From assembly GCF_034006335.1 (NCBI RefSeq), contig NZ_JAWDIQ010000001.1: DNA of 64,000 nt; one strand, 5' to 3'. This document shows positions 51,671-60,245 of this stretch, piece after piece; position 1 is the stretch's first letter; the number at the start of each line of letters is the position of its first letter. The notes under the pieces are model-generated. The model was not told the DNA's origin and searched no databases. It was given only the letters and a program-made list of their open reading frames with translations. The position numbers and the translations under genes are program-made. This DNA comes from Paracerasibacillus soli. Lineage in GTDB: Bacteria; Bacillota; Bacilli; Bacillales; Amphibacillaceae.

Positions 51671-52668
51671 AACTGAAAGCTTTAGTGATTGGTGGTTCTG
51701 GGCTATTCTTGATGGTCTTCTCACTACTTCTGTTTGTTGCCATTTTATTTTCAGATGAACAAGATGGCGGTTTTTCAAACATTCACTATGGCGGTGTGAA
51801 TGTTTCCGCAGAAGTGCTGGCTCATAAGCCTATGGTAGAAAAATACGCTAGAGAATATGGCATTGAAGAATACGTTAATGTACTGCTTGCTATTATACAG
51901 GTGGAATCGGGCGGTACTGCCGAAGATGTTATGCAGTCCTCGGAATCCCTTGGTCTACCACCCAATTCATTGAGTACAGAAGAATCTATCAAGCAAGGTG
52001 TGAAGTATTTCAGTGAATTATTAGCCAGTAGAGATAGGCTCGGTGTGGATTTGGAATCGGTTATTCAGTCCTACAATTATGGCGGTGGCTTCTTAGGGTA
52101 TGTGGCTAATCGTGGAAACAAATATACCTTTGAACTGGCTCAAAGTTTCTCTAAGGAATATTCAGACGGCGAAAAAGTGTCCTATCCCAATCCAATAGCC
52201 ATACCCATCAATGGGGGCTGGCGATATAACTATGGCAATATGTTTTATGTTCAGCTTGTTACGCAGTATCTTGTCACAACTCAATTTAATGATAATACGG
52301 TACAAGCCATCATGGACGAAGCACTGAAATATGAGGGTTGGAAGTATGTCTATGGCGGAGCTTCCCCGACTACTTCATTTGATTGTAGCGGACTGACACA
52401 ATGGACGTATGGCAAAGCTGGGATTAAATTACCACGAACCGCACAACAACAATATGATGTGACCCAACATATCCCACTATCCGAAGCAAAAGCTGGCGAT
52501 TTGGTTTTCTTTCATTCTACCTATAACGCTGGCTCTTATATTACTCATATCGGGATTTATTTAGGCGATAATCGAATGTTTCACGCAGGAGACCCTATCG
52601 GCTATGCCGACTTAACAAGCTCCTATTGGCAACAGCATTTAGTAGGAGCAGGACGAATCAAACAATGA
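51667..52668 (+). CDS. orf14: Tn916 Orf14-like cell-wall hydrolase (lysozyme-like plus NlpC/P60)
   Basis: 333 residues, intact. An N-terminal membrane anchor (LFLMVFSLLLFVAILFS) is followed by a lysozyme-like transglycosylase domain (VNVLLAIIQVESGG, QSYNYGGGFLGYV). A C-terminal NlpC/P60 peptidase has catalytic Cys in TTSFDCSGLTQWTYG, His in YITHIGIYLGDNRMFHAG and the usual LPRTAQQQ. It opens peptidoglycan for the mating channel. The group II intron found in Tn5397 orf14 is absent. Confidence 0.93.
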   Translation: MKLKALVIGGSGLFLMVFSLLLFVAILFSDEQDGGFSNIHYGGVNVSAEVLAHKPMVEKYAREYGIEEYVNVLLAIIQVESGGTAEDVMQSSESLGLPPNSLSTEESIKQGVKYFSELLASRDRLGVDLESVIQSYNYGGGFLGYVANRGNKYTFELAQSFSKEYSDGEKVSYPNPIAIPINGGWRYNYGNMFYVQLVTQYLVTTQFNDNTVQAIMDEALKYEGWKYVYGGASPTTSFDCSGLTQWTYGKAGIKLPRTAQQQYDVTQHIPLSEAKAGDLVFFHSTYNAGSYITHIGIYLGDNRMFHAGDPIGYADLTSSYWQQHLVGAGRIKQ

Positions 52669-53597
52669 GAAAGGAAGATTCAATGATGAAATTCAGAAAA
52701 AATCAGAATAAAGAAAAACAGATACCAAAGGAAAAGAAACCTCGTATCTACAAAGTCAATCCTCGTAAAAAGGTTGTGATTGGCTTATGGGTGCTTTTAG
52801 GGCTTAGTTTCAGCTTTGCAATATTTAAGCACTTTACAGCCGTTGATACCCACACCATTCACGAAACAACCATCATAGAAAAGGAATATGTTGATACTCA
52901 TAATGTAGAAAATTTTGTAGAGAACTTTGCGAAAGTTTACTATTCATGGGAACTAAACGACCAGTCCATTGATAATCGTATGGAAAACTTAAAAGCCTAT
53001 CTGACAGAGGAACTTCAAGCTCTCAATATTGATACAGTCCGAAAGGATATTCCTGTATCGTCTTCTGTAAGAGGGGTTCAGATATGGATGGTAAAAGCAG
53101 ATGGCGAAAACCAGTTTGATGTGACCTATAGTGTAGACCAGTTGATTACAGAGGGGGAAAATATAAAGACCGTCCATTCTGCTTATGAAGTGACAGTCTA
53201 TGTAGATGGTTCTGGAAATATGGTACTGACTAAAAACCCGACCATTACCAGCATACCTAAGAAATCAGACTATAAACCAAAAGTCATTGAAAGTGATGGT
53301 ACAGTTGATTCCATTATGACAAATGAAATCATTGAGTTTCTAACGACATTCTTCAAGCTCTATCCTACAGCAACAGCGAGTGAACTTTCTTACTATGTGA
53401 ATGATGGTATTTTGAAATCTATCGGAAAAGATTATATTTTTCAAGAACTCGTGAATCCTATCTACAATCGTAAAGATAATCAAGTCACGGTATCACTGAC
53501 AGTAAAGTATCTCGACCAGCAGACCAAAGCAACGCAAGTATCTCAATTTGATTTGGTGCTAGAAAAAGTAGGAAATAACTGGAAGATTATAAAATAA
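52665..53597 (+). CDS. orf13: Tn916 Orf13-like TcpC-family protein
   Basis: About 310 residues. The ATG at 52665 overlaps the orf14 stop (ATGA); an ATG at 52683 with AAGGAAGA just upstream is the alternative. A basic N-terminus, one membrane helix (VVIGLWVLLGLSFSFAIFKH) and two NTF2-like extracellular domains, as in TcpC/VirB8-like channel proteins. Intact; the end EKVGNNWKIIK is as in Tn916. Last transfer gene before the tet(M) leader. Confidence 0.92.
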   Translation: MRKEDSMMKFRKNQNKEKQIPKEKKPRIYKVNPRKKVVIGLWVLLGLSFSFAIFKHFTAVDTHTIHETTIIEKEYVDTHNVENFVENFAKVYYSWELNDQSIDNRMENLKAYLTEELQALNIDTVRKDIPVSSSVRGVQIWMVKADGENQFDVTYSVDQLITEGENIKTVHSAYEVTVYVDGSGNMVLTKNPTITSIPKKSDYKPKVIESDGTVDSIMTNEIIEFLTTFFKLYPTATASELSYYVNDGILKSIGKDYIFQELVNPIYNRKDNQVTVSLTVKYLDQQTKATQVSQFDLVLEKVGNNWKIIK

Positions 53598-53640
53598 CTT
53601 TTAGTACATGGTTATAGCTATTTTGTAACCACGTTCTCCT

Positions 53641-53670
53641 TTGACAAAAAATGGATATATCTTTACAAAT
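53641..53670 (+). promoter_or_regulatory. Promoter of tet(M)
   Basis: TTGACA at 53641-53646 with TACAAA(T) 17 bases further fits a sigma-A promoter ahead of the leader peptide, at the same place as in Tn916. Confidence 0.6.
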
Positions 53671-53721
53671 ATACTCTTATGTGCTAATGTTAATATAAGT
53701 ATATAAAAGGAGTTAATAAAT

Positions 53722-53745
53722 ATGCGGCAAGGTATTCTTAAATAA
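53722..53745 (+). CDS. tet(M) leader peptide
   Basis: AAAGGAG precedes ATG at 53722; the 7-codon peptide is MRQGILK. It lies before the terminator hairpin at 53812. In Tn916-type elements ribosome behaviour on the leader is thought to let transcription pass the terminators when tetracycline is present. Confidence 0.6.
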   Translation: MRQGILK

Positions 53746-53811
53746 ACTGTCAATTTGATAGTGGGAACAAATAATTAGATGTCCCTTTTTAGGAGGGGTT
53801 AGTTTTTTGTA

Positions 53812-53847
53812 CCCAGTGATAAGAGTATCTGTCACTGGGATTTTTTA
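53812..53847 (+). terminator. Attenuator hairpin before tet(M)
   Basis: CCCAGTGA (53812-53819) pairs perfectly with TCACTGGG (53832-53839), then ATTTTTT. It lies 34 bases before the tet(M) start. Confidence 0.85.
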
Positions 53848-53880
53848 TGCCTTTTTGGCTTTTGAATGGAGGAAAATCAC

Positions 53881-55801
53881 ATGAAAATTATTAATATAGG
53901 TGTTTTAGCTCATGTTGACGCAGGAAAAACTACTTTGACAGAAAGCTTACTATATACTAGTGGAGCGATTGCGGAGTCAGGAAGCGTGGATACAGGCACA
54001 ACAAGAACGGATACTACATTTTTAGAACGTCAGCGAGGAATTACAATTCAGACAGCAGTAACCTCTTTTCAGTGGAAAGATATTAAGGTAAATATCATAG
54101 ATACTCCAGGACATATGGATTTTTTAGCAGAAGTATATCGCTCGTTATCAGTTTTAGATGGGGCAATCCTACTAATTTCTGCGAGAGATGGAGTACAAGC
54201 ACAAACTCGGATATTATTTCATGCACTAAATAAAATGGGTATTCCCACAATCTTTTTTATCAATAAGATTGACCAAAATGGGATTGATTTATCAACGGTT
54301 TATCAAGATATTAAAGAGAAACTTTCTATGGAAATTATAATCAAACAGAAAGTAGAGCTGCACCCTAATATGTGTGTGATGAGCTGTACGGAACCTGAGC
54401 AATGGGATGTGGTAATAGAAGGAAATGATTATCTTTTGGAGAAATATACACTTGGGAAATCATTGGAGATATTAGAACTCGAACAAGAGGAAATCAGAAG
54501 ATTTCAGAATTGCTCCTTGTACCCTGTTTATCATGGAAGCGCAAAAAGCAACATAGGGATTGAGCAGCTTATAGAAGTGATAACGAATAAATTTTATTCA
54601 TCAACATACAGAAAGAAGTCTGAACTTTGCGGAAATGTCTTCAAAATTGAATATTCGGAAGAAAGACAACGTCTTGCATATGTACGCCTTTATGGCGGAA
54701 TCCTGCATTTGCGGGATTCGGTTAGAATATCGGAAAAGGAAAAAATAAAAATTACAGAAATGTATACTTCAATAAATGGTGAATTATGTAAAATTGATAA
54801 GGCTTATTCCGGGGAAATTGTTATTTTGCAAAATGAGTTTTTGAAGCTAAATAGTGTTCTTGGAGATACAAAGCTATTGCCACAGAGAGAGAGAATTGAA
54901 AATCCGCTCCCTCTGCTGCAAACAACTGTTGAACCGAGCAAACCTCAACAAAGGGAAATGTTACTTGATGCACTTTTAGAAATCTCCGACAGTGACCCGC
55001 TTCTACAATATTATGTGGATTCTACGACACATGAAATCATACTTTTCTTTCTTAGGGAAAGTACAAATGGAAGTGACTTGTGCTCTATTGCAAGAAAAGT
55101 ATCATGTGGAGGTAAAAATAAAAAAGCCTACAGTCATTTATATGGAAAGACCGTTAAAAAAAGCAGAGTATACCATTCACATCGAAGTGCCACCGAATCC
55201 CTTCTGGGCTTCCATTGGTCTTTCTGTAGCACCGCTTCCATTAGGGAGCGGAGTACAGTATGAGAGCTCGGTTTCTCTTGGATACTTAAATCAATCGTTT
55301 CAAAATGCAGTTATGGAAGGGATACGATATGGCTGTGAACAAGGATTGTATGGTTGGAATGTGACGGACTGTAAAATCTGTTTTAAGTATGGCTTATACT
55401 ATAGCCCTGTTAGTACCCCAGCAGATTTTCGGATGCTTGCTCCTATTGTATTGGAACAAGTTTTAAAAAAAGCTGGAACAGAATTGTTAGAGCCATATCT
55501 TAGTTTTAAAATTTATGCACCACAAGAATATCTTTCACGAGCATATAACGATGCTCCTAAATATTGTGCGAACATCGTAGACACTCAACTGAAAAATAAT
55601 GAGGTCATTCTTAGTGGAGAAATTCCTGCTCGGTGTATTCAAGAATATCGTAATGATTTAACTTTCTTTACAAATGGACGTAGCGTTTGTTTAACAGAGT
55701 TAAAAGGGTACTATGTTACTACTGGTGAATCTGTTTGTCAGCCCCGTCGTCCAAATAGTCGGATAGATAAAGTACGATATATGTTCAATAAAATAACTTA
55801 G
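53881..55801 (+). pseudogene. tet(M): Tet(M) ribosomal protection protein (one extra T)
   Basis: ATG at 53881 after GGAGGAAAATCAC. An EF-G-like GTPase that removes tetracycline from the ribosome. G motifs: AHVDAGKTTLTESLL, IIDTPGHMDFLAE, FFINKIDQ. The T-run at 55043-55046 has one T more than tet(M); deleting it restores HEIILFFLGKVQMEVTCALL and a 639-residue protein ending DKVRYMFNKIT. The first ~250 residues (for example LLYTSGAIAESGSVDTGTTR) differ from classic Tn916 tet(M) and recall tet(O)-like sequence, while the last ~400 are classic tet(M), so this is a mosaic or divergent allele. Resistance is expected only if the extra T is an artefact. Confidence 0.92.
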
Positions 55802-55902
55802 CACATTTTATATTGTTATATAAATGTGGCTTCTTGTTAAACGAAACGAGATGAAATATTCTTTAATACAGATTTGAATTAAATGTAAAGGAGAAGATAA
55901 TT

Positions 55903-56090
55903 ATTATAAACTGTGAGTGGGTACTGTGTCCCATCTGTGGAAATAAAACACGTTTGAAAATAAGGGAAGATACTGAATTGAAGAACTTTCCTCTCTATTG
56001 TCCTAAATGTAGACAGGAAAATTTAGTTGATATAAAGCAGTTCAAGTTAACTGTGATTACAGAGCCAACGCAAAGACGCAGAGCCGATAA
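55903..56090 (+). pseudogene. Cys-rich KTR-domain protein (Tn916 small ORF after tetM)
   Basis: Frame from ATT at 55903 after AAGGAGAAGATA: IINCEWVLCPICGNKTRLKI, then LYCPKCRQENLVDIKQFKL. Two CxxC pairs form a zinc ribbon. There is no ATG, GTG or TTG in position, so the start is ATT or was mutated. A base is missing near 56066 (GAGCCAACG for GAGCCAGACG); repaired, the protein ends ITEPDAKTQSR at the TAA at 56088-56090. The function is unknown. Confidence 0.75.
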
Positions 56091-56128
56091 TCTGAGATTA
56101 GCATTCTCATTTTATCGGCTCTTTCTGT
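56080..56128 (+). terminator. Terminator after the KTR gene
   Basis: AGAGCCGATAA (56080-56090) pairs perfectly with TTATCGGCTCT (56112-56122), then TTCTGTTTT. Confidence 0.85.
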
Positions 56129-56148
56129 TTTATGTATTGTTATTATGA

Positions 56149-56502
56149 TTAGTTTTTGATGTTTCTTGATTCATTGATACCACTAGCTAAGGCTTCAATC
56201 AACGATAGTTCTTTATCTGTGAAGTTATCCAGTAGTTTTTCTACCTGTAATCTTCGGGTACTTTTCGTCAGATCATTATGAGGTAAGAAAAACTCATCAA
56301 CGGACACATCAAGTAATGATACAAGGTCATAGAGGACTTGTATGCTTGGGTGTTGCCCTTTATTTTCAATATTAGTTAGGTAACGTGGGTCAATCTCAAT
56401 CAATGCTCCCACTTGTTCACGAGTTAAACCTCGCTTCATTCGAGCTTCTTTGATTGCTAAACCAAAGGCTCTAAAATCGAATTTATCTTCTTTCTTACGC
56501 AT
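56149..56502 (-). CDS. orf9: Tn916 Orf9-like XRE repressor
   Basis: 117 residues on the minus strand, intact: FRAFGLAIKEARMKRGLTRE, IDPRYLTNIENKGQHPS, a Cro/CI helix-turn-helix. In Tn916 Orf9 is proposed to repress the orf7-orf8 regulatory operon that drives transfer gene expression. It is divergent from orf7, which suits that role. Confidence 0.9.
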   Translation of the reverse strand: MRKKEDKFDFRAFGLAIKEARMKRGLTREQVGALIEIDPRYLTNIENKGQHPSIQVLYDLVSLLDVSVDEFFLPHNDLTKSTRRLQVEKLLDNFTDKELSLIEALASGINESRNIKN

Positions 56503-57003
56503 AATAGACCACCTCTATACATTTTACTGTTCCTGTTGAATTTGAAACAGGTATAGAAAAACGTGTTAAATAGTTTTTCAGTTCCTATTAAATTACATTC
56601 TTAAAAGCACTACTCAACTTCAATAAAAAAACCGTTGTTTGGAAATGCTATTCGTGCTGTAAAAATATAAATCTCACTTTCAAATGGCGGTTTAATGGAG
56701 ATAAACGTCGCCATGAGATATATTACATATAGTCTGATTCCTAGGTTGTTATCAAAAAAAGTTATCCACCAGCAATAGACAAATACGTCTATCGATGTGG
56801 TTTTATACATCATATAACAAGAATAATTAAAGCATATAAACAGAGAAATCAATCTGTCTATGTGCTTTTTTTGTATCTCTGGATATTTTTTAATGTTTTT
56901 TCAATTCTTAATGCAACAAATCGCCCTTTCACATTGGGAGTAAGAGTGAAAGGAGATAAAAGAGCAAAGCTCACTTCCTTTCCAAAGAAAGGGGGTGAGA
57001 AAC
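56503..57003. other. Divergent regulatory region between orf9 and orf7
   Basis: No convincing gene (an 80-codon minus-strand frame at 56610-56852 overlaps the orf10 position of Tn916 but has no ribosome binding site). It contains the orf9 promoter region (repeated AATTTGAAACAG / TTCCTGTTGAA near 56525-56600) and AAAGAAAGGGGGTGAGAAAC before orf7. Confidence 0.5.
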
Positions 57004-57429
57004 ATGAAACCATCTTCTTTTCAAGAGAGAATTGAACATCAGTTTGATTTTATCTGTATGCGAGCTATGGACGACGAGCGGAAGAATTATTTCCTTTATC
57101 TTTCAAGGCTGGCAAAGCGTGAAGTGTCCTTTTCGGATATTGGCGATTATCTCGTCAATCAGTTTGCAACGACAGACAGCTATTCATCTGATTTTCAAAT
57201 TTTTACGCTCAATGATATTTCTGTTGGTATCGAAAATGATTTATTGAGTGAAGCACTAAAAGAATTGCCAGACAAGAAGCGTGAAATCCTACTGCTGTTC
57301 TATTTTATGGACATGAGTGATTCAGAAATAGCGGATTTACTGAAATTGAACCGCTCTACTGTCTATCGACATAGAACCAGTGGACTAGACTTAATCAAGA
57401 AGTTTATGGAGGAGGAAAATGAAGAATGA
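57004..57429 (+). CDS. orf7: Tn916 Orf7-like sigma factor-type regulator
   Basis: 141 residues from the ATG at 57004 (MKPSSFQERIEHQFDFICMR) after AAGGGGGTGAG. It ends in a sigma-70 region 4-type helix-turn-helix: ELPDKKREILLLFYFMDMSD, SEIADLLKLNRSTVYRH. It activates orf7/orf8 and, by read-through of the circular form, the transfer genes. It overlaps orf8 by ATGA. Confidence 0.9.
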   Translation: MKPSSFQERIEHQFDFICMRAMDDERKNYFLYLSRLAKREVSFSDIGDYLVNQFATTDSYSSDFQIFTLNDISVGIENDLLSEALKELPDKKREILLLFYFMDMSDSEIADLLKLNRSTVYRHRTSGLDLIKKFMEEENEE

Positions 57430-57656
57430 GAAAAGAATATTCCAGAATTCCGTTTCCAATGATTGTAAGGGCTTGTGATGGCGATACAGAAGCGATTAAC
57501 CAGATTCTTCATCATTACAGAGGGTACATTACAAAACGCTCTCTTAGACTGATGAAAGATGAGTATGGCAATCAAAGTATGGTCGTTGATGAAGTTTTAC
57601 GTGGACGAATGGAAACCAGACTGATTACAAAAATCCTGTCATTTGAAATTGAGTGA
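57426..57656 (+). CDS. orf8: Tn916 Orf8-like helix-turn-helix protein
   Basis: 76 residues, intact: MRKEYSRIPFPMIVRACDGD, TEAINQILHHYRGYITKRS. It resembles region 2 of small sigma factors (helix-turn-helix_16 family) and acts with Orf7 in regulating the element. Start overlaps the orf7 stop. Confidence 0.88.
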   Translation: MRKEYSRIPFPMIVRACDGDTEAINQILHHYRGYITKRSLRLMKDEYGNQSMVVDEVLRGRMETRLITKILSFEIE

Positions 57657-58036
57657 CACTGCCCTATTTCTTTGTTCCTTGAAAACTGAATAATAGCAGT
57701 CGAATACATTTCGATAAGAAAAGAGCCAGCGGAGCTGACCGCCATGACCTATCCCCTAAAGATAGCGAGCGATTCAGTCAATGATCCAAGAAGCAATCTT
57801 TAGCAGGATTGCCAGCGAAGACATTCCTATCGTGATAATGATACTCCTGTACAGTCACAGTCCGAGCGTTCAAAGCGTCGCAGGCAATGAGTACAGTTGG
57901 ACGAGAACCGTGCAAGGGTGAAATTCCCGTGAGCTTTGCTAAAGCTGTTCGATTGCTTGTAAAACTCCATGCTGTTTCTGTTTTATGTAGAAGCAGTATA
58001 ACCGTGATTATCTTTGCAACAAAGTGAGGTGAAGCT
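57657..58036. other. Non-coding region between orf8 and the recombination genes
   Basis: No gene. It is less AT-rich than its surroundings and contains several short inverted repeats (for example AGCCAGCGGAGCTGACCGCC and CGAGCGTTCAAAGCGTCGC). A corresponding region exists in Tn916-type elements between orf8 and orf5/xis. Confidence 0.5.
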
Positions 58037-58177
58037 ATGCAAGAGAATAGTCAAAATAAAACTATGTGTATTGATAATACAAAATTTTATGTGATTTCAA
58101 AATTTATAGGAGCTGTAACACTTCAACATCTTATAAAGAGATTGATAAAAAATGAGGTAGGACAGGTCGTTAAATGA
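58037..58177 (+). CDS. Small protein upstream of tndX
   Basis: 46 residues; ATG at 58037 after AAAGTGAGGTGAAGCT, an excellent ribosome binding site. It reads MQENSQNKTMCIDNTKFYVI, then LQHLIKRLIKNEVGQVVK. It sits where xis lies in Tn916 and could be a small accessory factor or relic, but it lacks a clear DNA-binding motif. Confidence 0.6.
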   Translation: MQENSQNKTMCIDNTKFYVISKFIGAVTLQHLIKRLIKNEVGQVVK

Positions 58178-58223
58178 CACTAAAACAGTCAAATAAATAG
58201 CTGAAACCCCTATGAGGGCGTGG

Positions 58224-58229
58224 TATAAT
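58224..58229 (+). promoter_or_regulatory. Probable -10 box of tndX
   Basis: TATAAT at 58224-58229, about 45 bases before the expected tndX start. No strong -35 box is visible. Confidence 0.4.
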
Positions 58230-58272
58230 GGAATGGATATGAGTTGTTTGTTTGCTGTGGAAAGGAGCTTAC

Positions 58273-59874
58273 ATTGTTAAACAGCAAGCAAATAATAAAG
58301 AAAAAGTTGCATTATACTCTCGCCTTTCACGAGATGATGGGTTGGACAAAGAAAGTAATAGCATTGCTAATCAAAGAGAAATGTTGAAGCGATATGCGAA
58401 AGAAAACAAGTTTTATGTATATGATGAGTACATTGATGATGGATTCAGCGGAACAACTTTTAACAGACCTGCATTGAATCGAATGTTTGAAGATATTGAA
58501 GCAGGAAAAGTTAATGTAGTTCTGGTCAAGGATATGTCACGTCTAGGACGGAACAATGCACTATTCATGTACTATGTGGAAGAAGTTTTTCCAGATTTAG
58601 ATGTTCGCTTTATCGCTATCAATGATATGGTTGATACTGCACAAGATGATAACGAAATTATGCCCTTCAAATCTGTCTTGAACGAATATTATGCTCGTGA
58701 TATATCAAAGAAAATCCGTAGTTCAATACGAACAACAGCTTTGACTGGCGGTTTTACAGGTGCATTTGCTCCTTATGGTTATTTAGTTGACCCAGAGAAC
58801 AAAAAGAAATTGATTGTTGACCCTGAAACAGCGCCGATTGTGAAGCGGATTTTTGAATTATCACAACAAGGTACAAGTACACATCAAATCGCAAGGATAC
58901 TTTGTAAAGATGGAATTTTAGTTCCTAGAGCCTATCGAGCAAAGAAAAAAGGGATTTTGGAGCAAAGCAAAGGATTTACGTTTCCTACTGATTGGGTTGG
59001 AAAGAATGTTAAGATGATTTTGGAAAATCAAGTTTATCTAGGACACATGGTATCTCATAAATCACAAACCAAATCATTCAAGAACAAGAAAATCGTTCCT
59101 GTGCCAAAAGAAGATTGGATAGTGGTTGAGAATACTCATGAAGCTATTATCGATAAGGAAACTTTTGAGATAGTACAAAAATTTATTAGTGTAAAGAAAC
59201 AGCCTAACAAAACAGGGAAACCCAATATCTTTGTGGGATTGGTTAAGTGTCCAGATTGTGGAAGAAATTTAGCGTATTCCAATCCAAACGGAAATGAACC
59301 AAGATTCCGTTGCAGAACATACGCAAGAAATACCGAACTTTGCACTACTCACGCAATTTCATACAAAGCTTTATATGAAATTGTTCAAAATGATATTAAA
59401 AATCATGTAAATAGTATGGAAGAACTAGGAGACCATTTTATCAAAGAAATGCGAGAGCTAAGTGAAACGAGCGGAAGTCAGAAGATTCATCAATTCAACC
59501 AAGAATTAGTTTCCTTAGAGAAACGGATTGATGAAATAGACAGTATTTTTACCAAACTTATAGAGCAAAATGCTTTAGGGAAAATAACTGATGAAAGATT
59601 CTCTAAAATGTCTATGAACTATGAAACTGAACAAGCAGAGGTAGTGCAAAGCTATAGAGAATTAAAGTCAAAAATAAAATCCGAAGAGGAGAAAGTACAG
59701 GGTACGGATAGATTCCTTGAAACTATTAGTAAATACAAAGATGTTACAGAGTTAAACCGTTCTATGCTGTGTGAGCTGATTGATTCAATTTACGTGTATC
59801 AAGCAGAGGGAATCGGTAAAGAACGTACTCAAAAAGTAGAAATCAATTATAGGTTTCTAGCAGTGTCTCATTGA
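58273..59874 (+). CDS. tndX: TndX-type large serine recombinase
   Basis: About 533 residues. AAAGGAG at 58261-58267 points to ATT at 58273 (IVKQQANNKEKVALYSRLSR) as an unusual start; an in-frame TTG at 58252 is the alternative. The catalytic Ser lies in VALYSRLSRDDG; YIDDGFSGTTFNRPALNRM and VLVKDMSRLGRNN complete the resolvase domain. A recombinase domain (GAFAPYGYLVDPE...), a zinc ribbon (CPDCGRNLAY ... CRTYARNTELC) and a coiled coil (FNQELVSLEKRIDEID...) follow. It excises and integrates the element without host factors, exchanging strands at GA. It ends 12 bases before the right end. Confidence 0.93.
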   Translation: MVKQQANNKEKVALYSRLSRDDGLDKESNSIANQREMLKRYAKENKFYVYDEYIDDGFSGTTFNRPALNRMFEDIEAGKVNVVLVKDMSRLGRNNALFMYYVEEVFPDLDVRFIAINDMVDTAQDDNEIMPFKSVLNEYYARDISKKIRSSIRTTALTGGFTGAFAPYGYLVDPENKKKLIVDPETAPIVKRIFELSQQGTSTHQIARILCKDGILVPRAYRAKKKGILEQSKGFTFPTDWVGKNVKMILENQVYLGHMVSHKSQTKSFKNKKIVPVPKEDWIVVENTHEAIIDKETFEIVQKFISVKKQPNKTGKPNIFVGLVKCPDCGRNLAYSNPNGNEPRFRCRTYARNTELCTTHAISYKALYEIVQNDIKNHVNSMEELGDHFIKEMRELSETSGSQKIHQFNQELVSLEKRIDEIDSIFTKLIEQNALGKITDERFSKMSMNYETEQAEVVQSYRELKSKIKSEEEKVQGTDRFLETISKYKDVTELNRSMLCELIDSIYVYQAEGIGKERTQKVEINYRFLAVSH

Positions 59875-59884
59875 TACATTCTCT

Positions 59885-60157
59885 GAAGGCAATGGAAGAA
59901 GTATGAGAATATGGCTTGACAATATATTGAAAAAGGAATTAAAACAAGTTATTGATTGGAGTAGAATTGATAAAGAAGATTATCTTTTAGCAATGGAAAG
60001 AAGTCCAATAAAAGATGTTGAAATTAAAGTTCTTTTGAAAGCAGCTTTAACGGATAAAATCAATGATCGAGATGTTTATATGAAAGGAATCGACGCAAGT
60101 TATCATTATGAAGGGTATTATGTTTATAGGACGAAAGATTTACAAGATGAGTCTTAA
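59885..60157 (+). pseudogene. fic: Fic-family protein, 3' half
   Basis: Begins at the right GA of the element with EGNGRSMRIWLDNILKKELK, the second half of the Fic motif, and ends FYVYRTKDLQDES-like (GYYVYRTKDLQDES). About 90 residues. Together with 41549-41890 it rebuilds one fic gene of about 205 residues. The internal ATG at 59903 has no ribosome binding site. Confidence 0.88.
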
Positions 60158-60245
60158 ATGTTAAAACTAAAAGATTATAAAATAAAACATATTTGTTAGA
60201 TGTAAAGGAATTATTCAAGTGATAGGAATAGGCAGGAGTAATGGA

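Larger units (their letters stand above)
41889..59886. mobile_element. Tn5397-like conjugative element (~18.0 kb) with tet(M) and a large serine recombinase
   Basis: Gene order equals Tn916 (orf23-orf22-orf21-oriT-orf20-orf19-ardA-orf17-orf16-orf15-orf14-orf13-tet(M)-KTR gene-orf9-orf7-orf8), but the int/xis pair is replaced by a tndX-type recombinase at the right end, as in Tn5397. Both ends are defined by the split fic gene: left ...CATCCTTTTAGA-GA and right GA-AGGCAATGGAAGAAGT... The shared GA fits the GA crossover dinucleotide known for TndX. orf14 has no group II intron, unlike Tn5397 itself. Joining the fic halves at GA restores HPFREGNGRSMR. Confidence 0.93.

Noticed and set aside
51667..52668. 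Group II intron in orf14, as in Tn5397
   Set aside because: orf14 is uninterrupted over its full 333 codons.
56610..56852. Minus-strand 80-codon frame between orf9 and orf7
   Set aside because: No ribosome binding site and very hydrophobic chance-like composition; it only coincides with an old Tn916 orf10 position.
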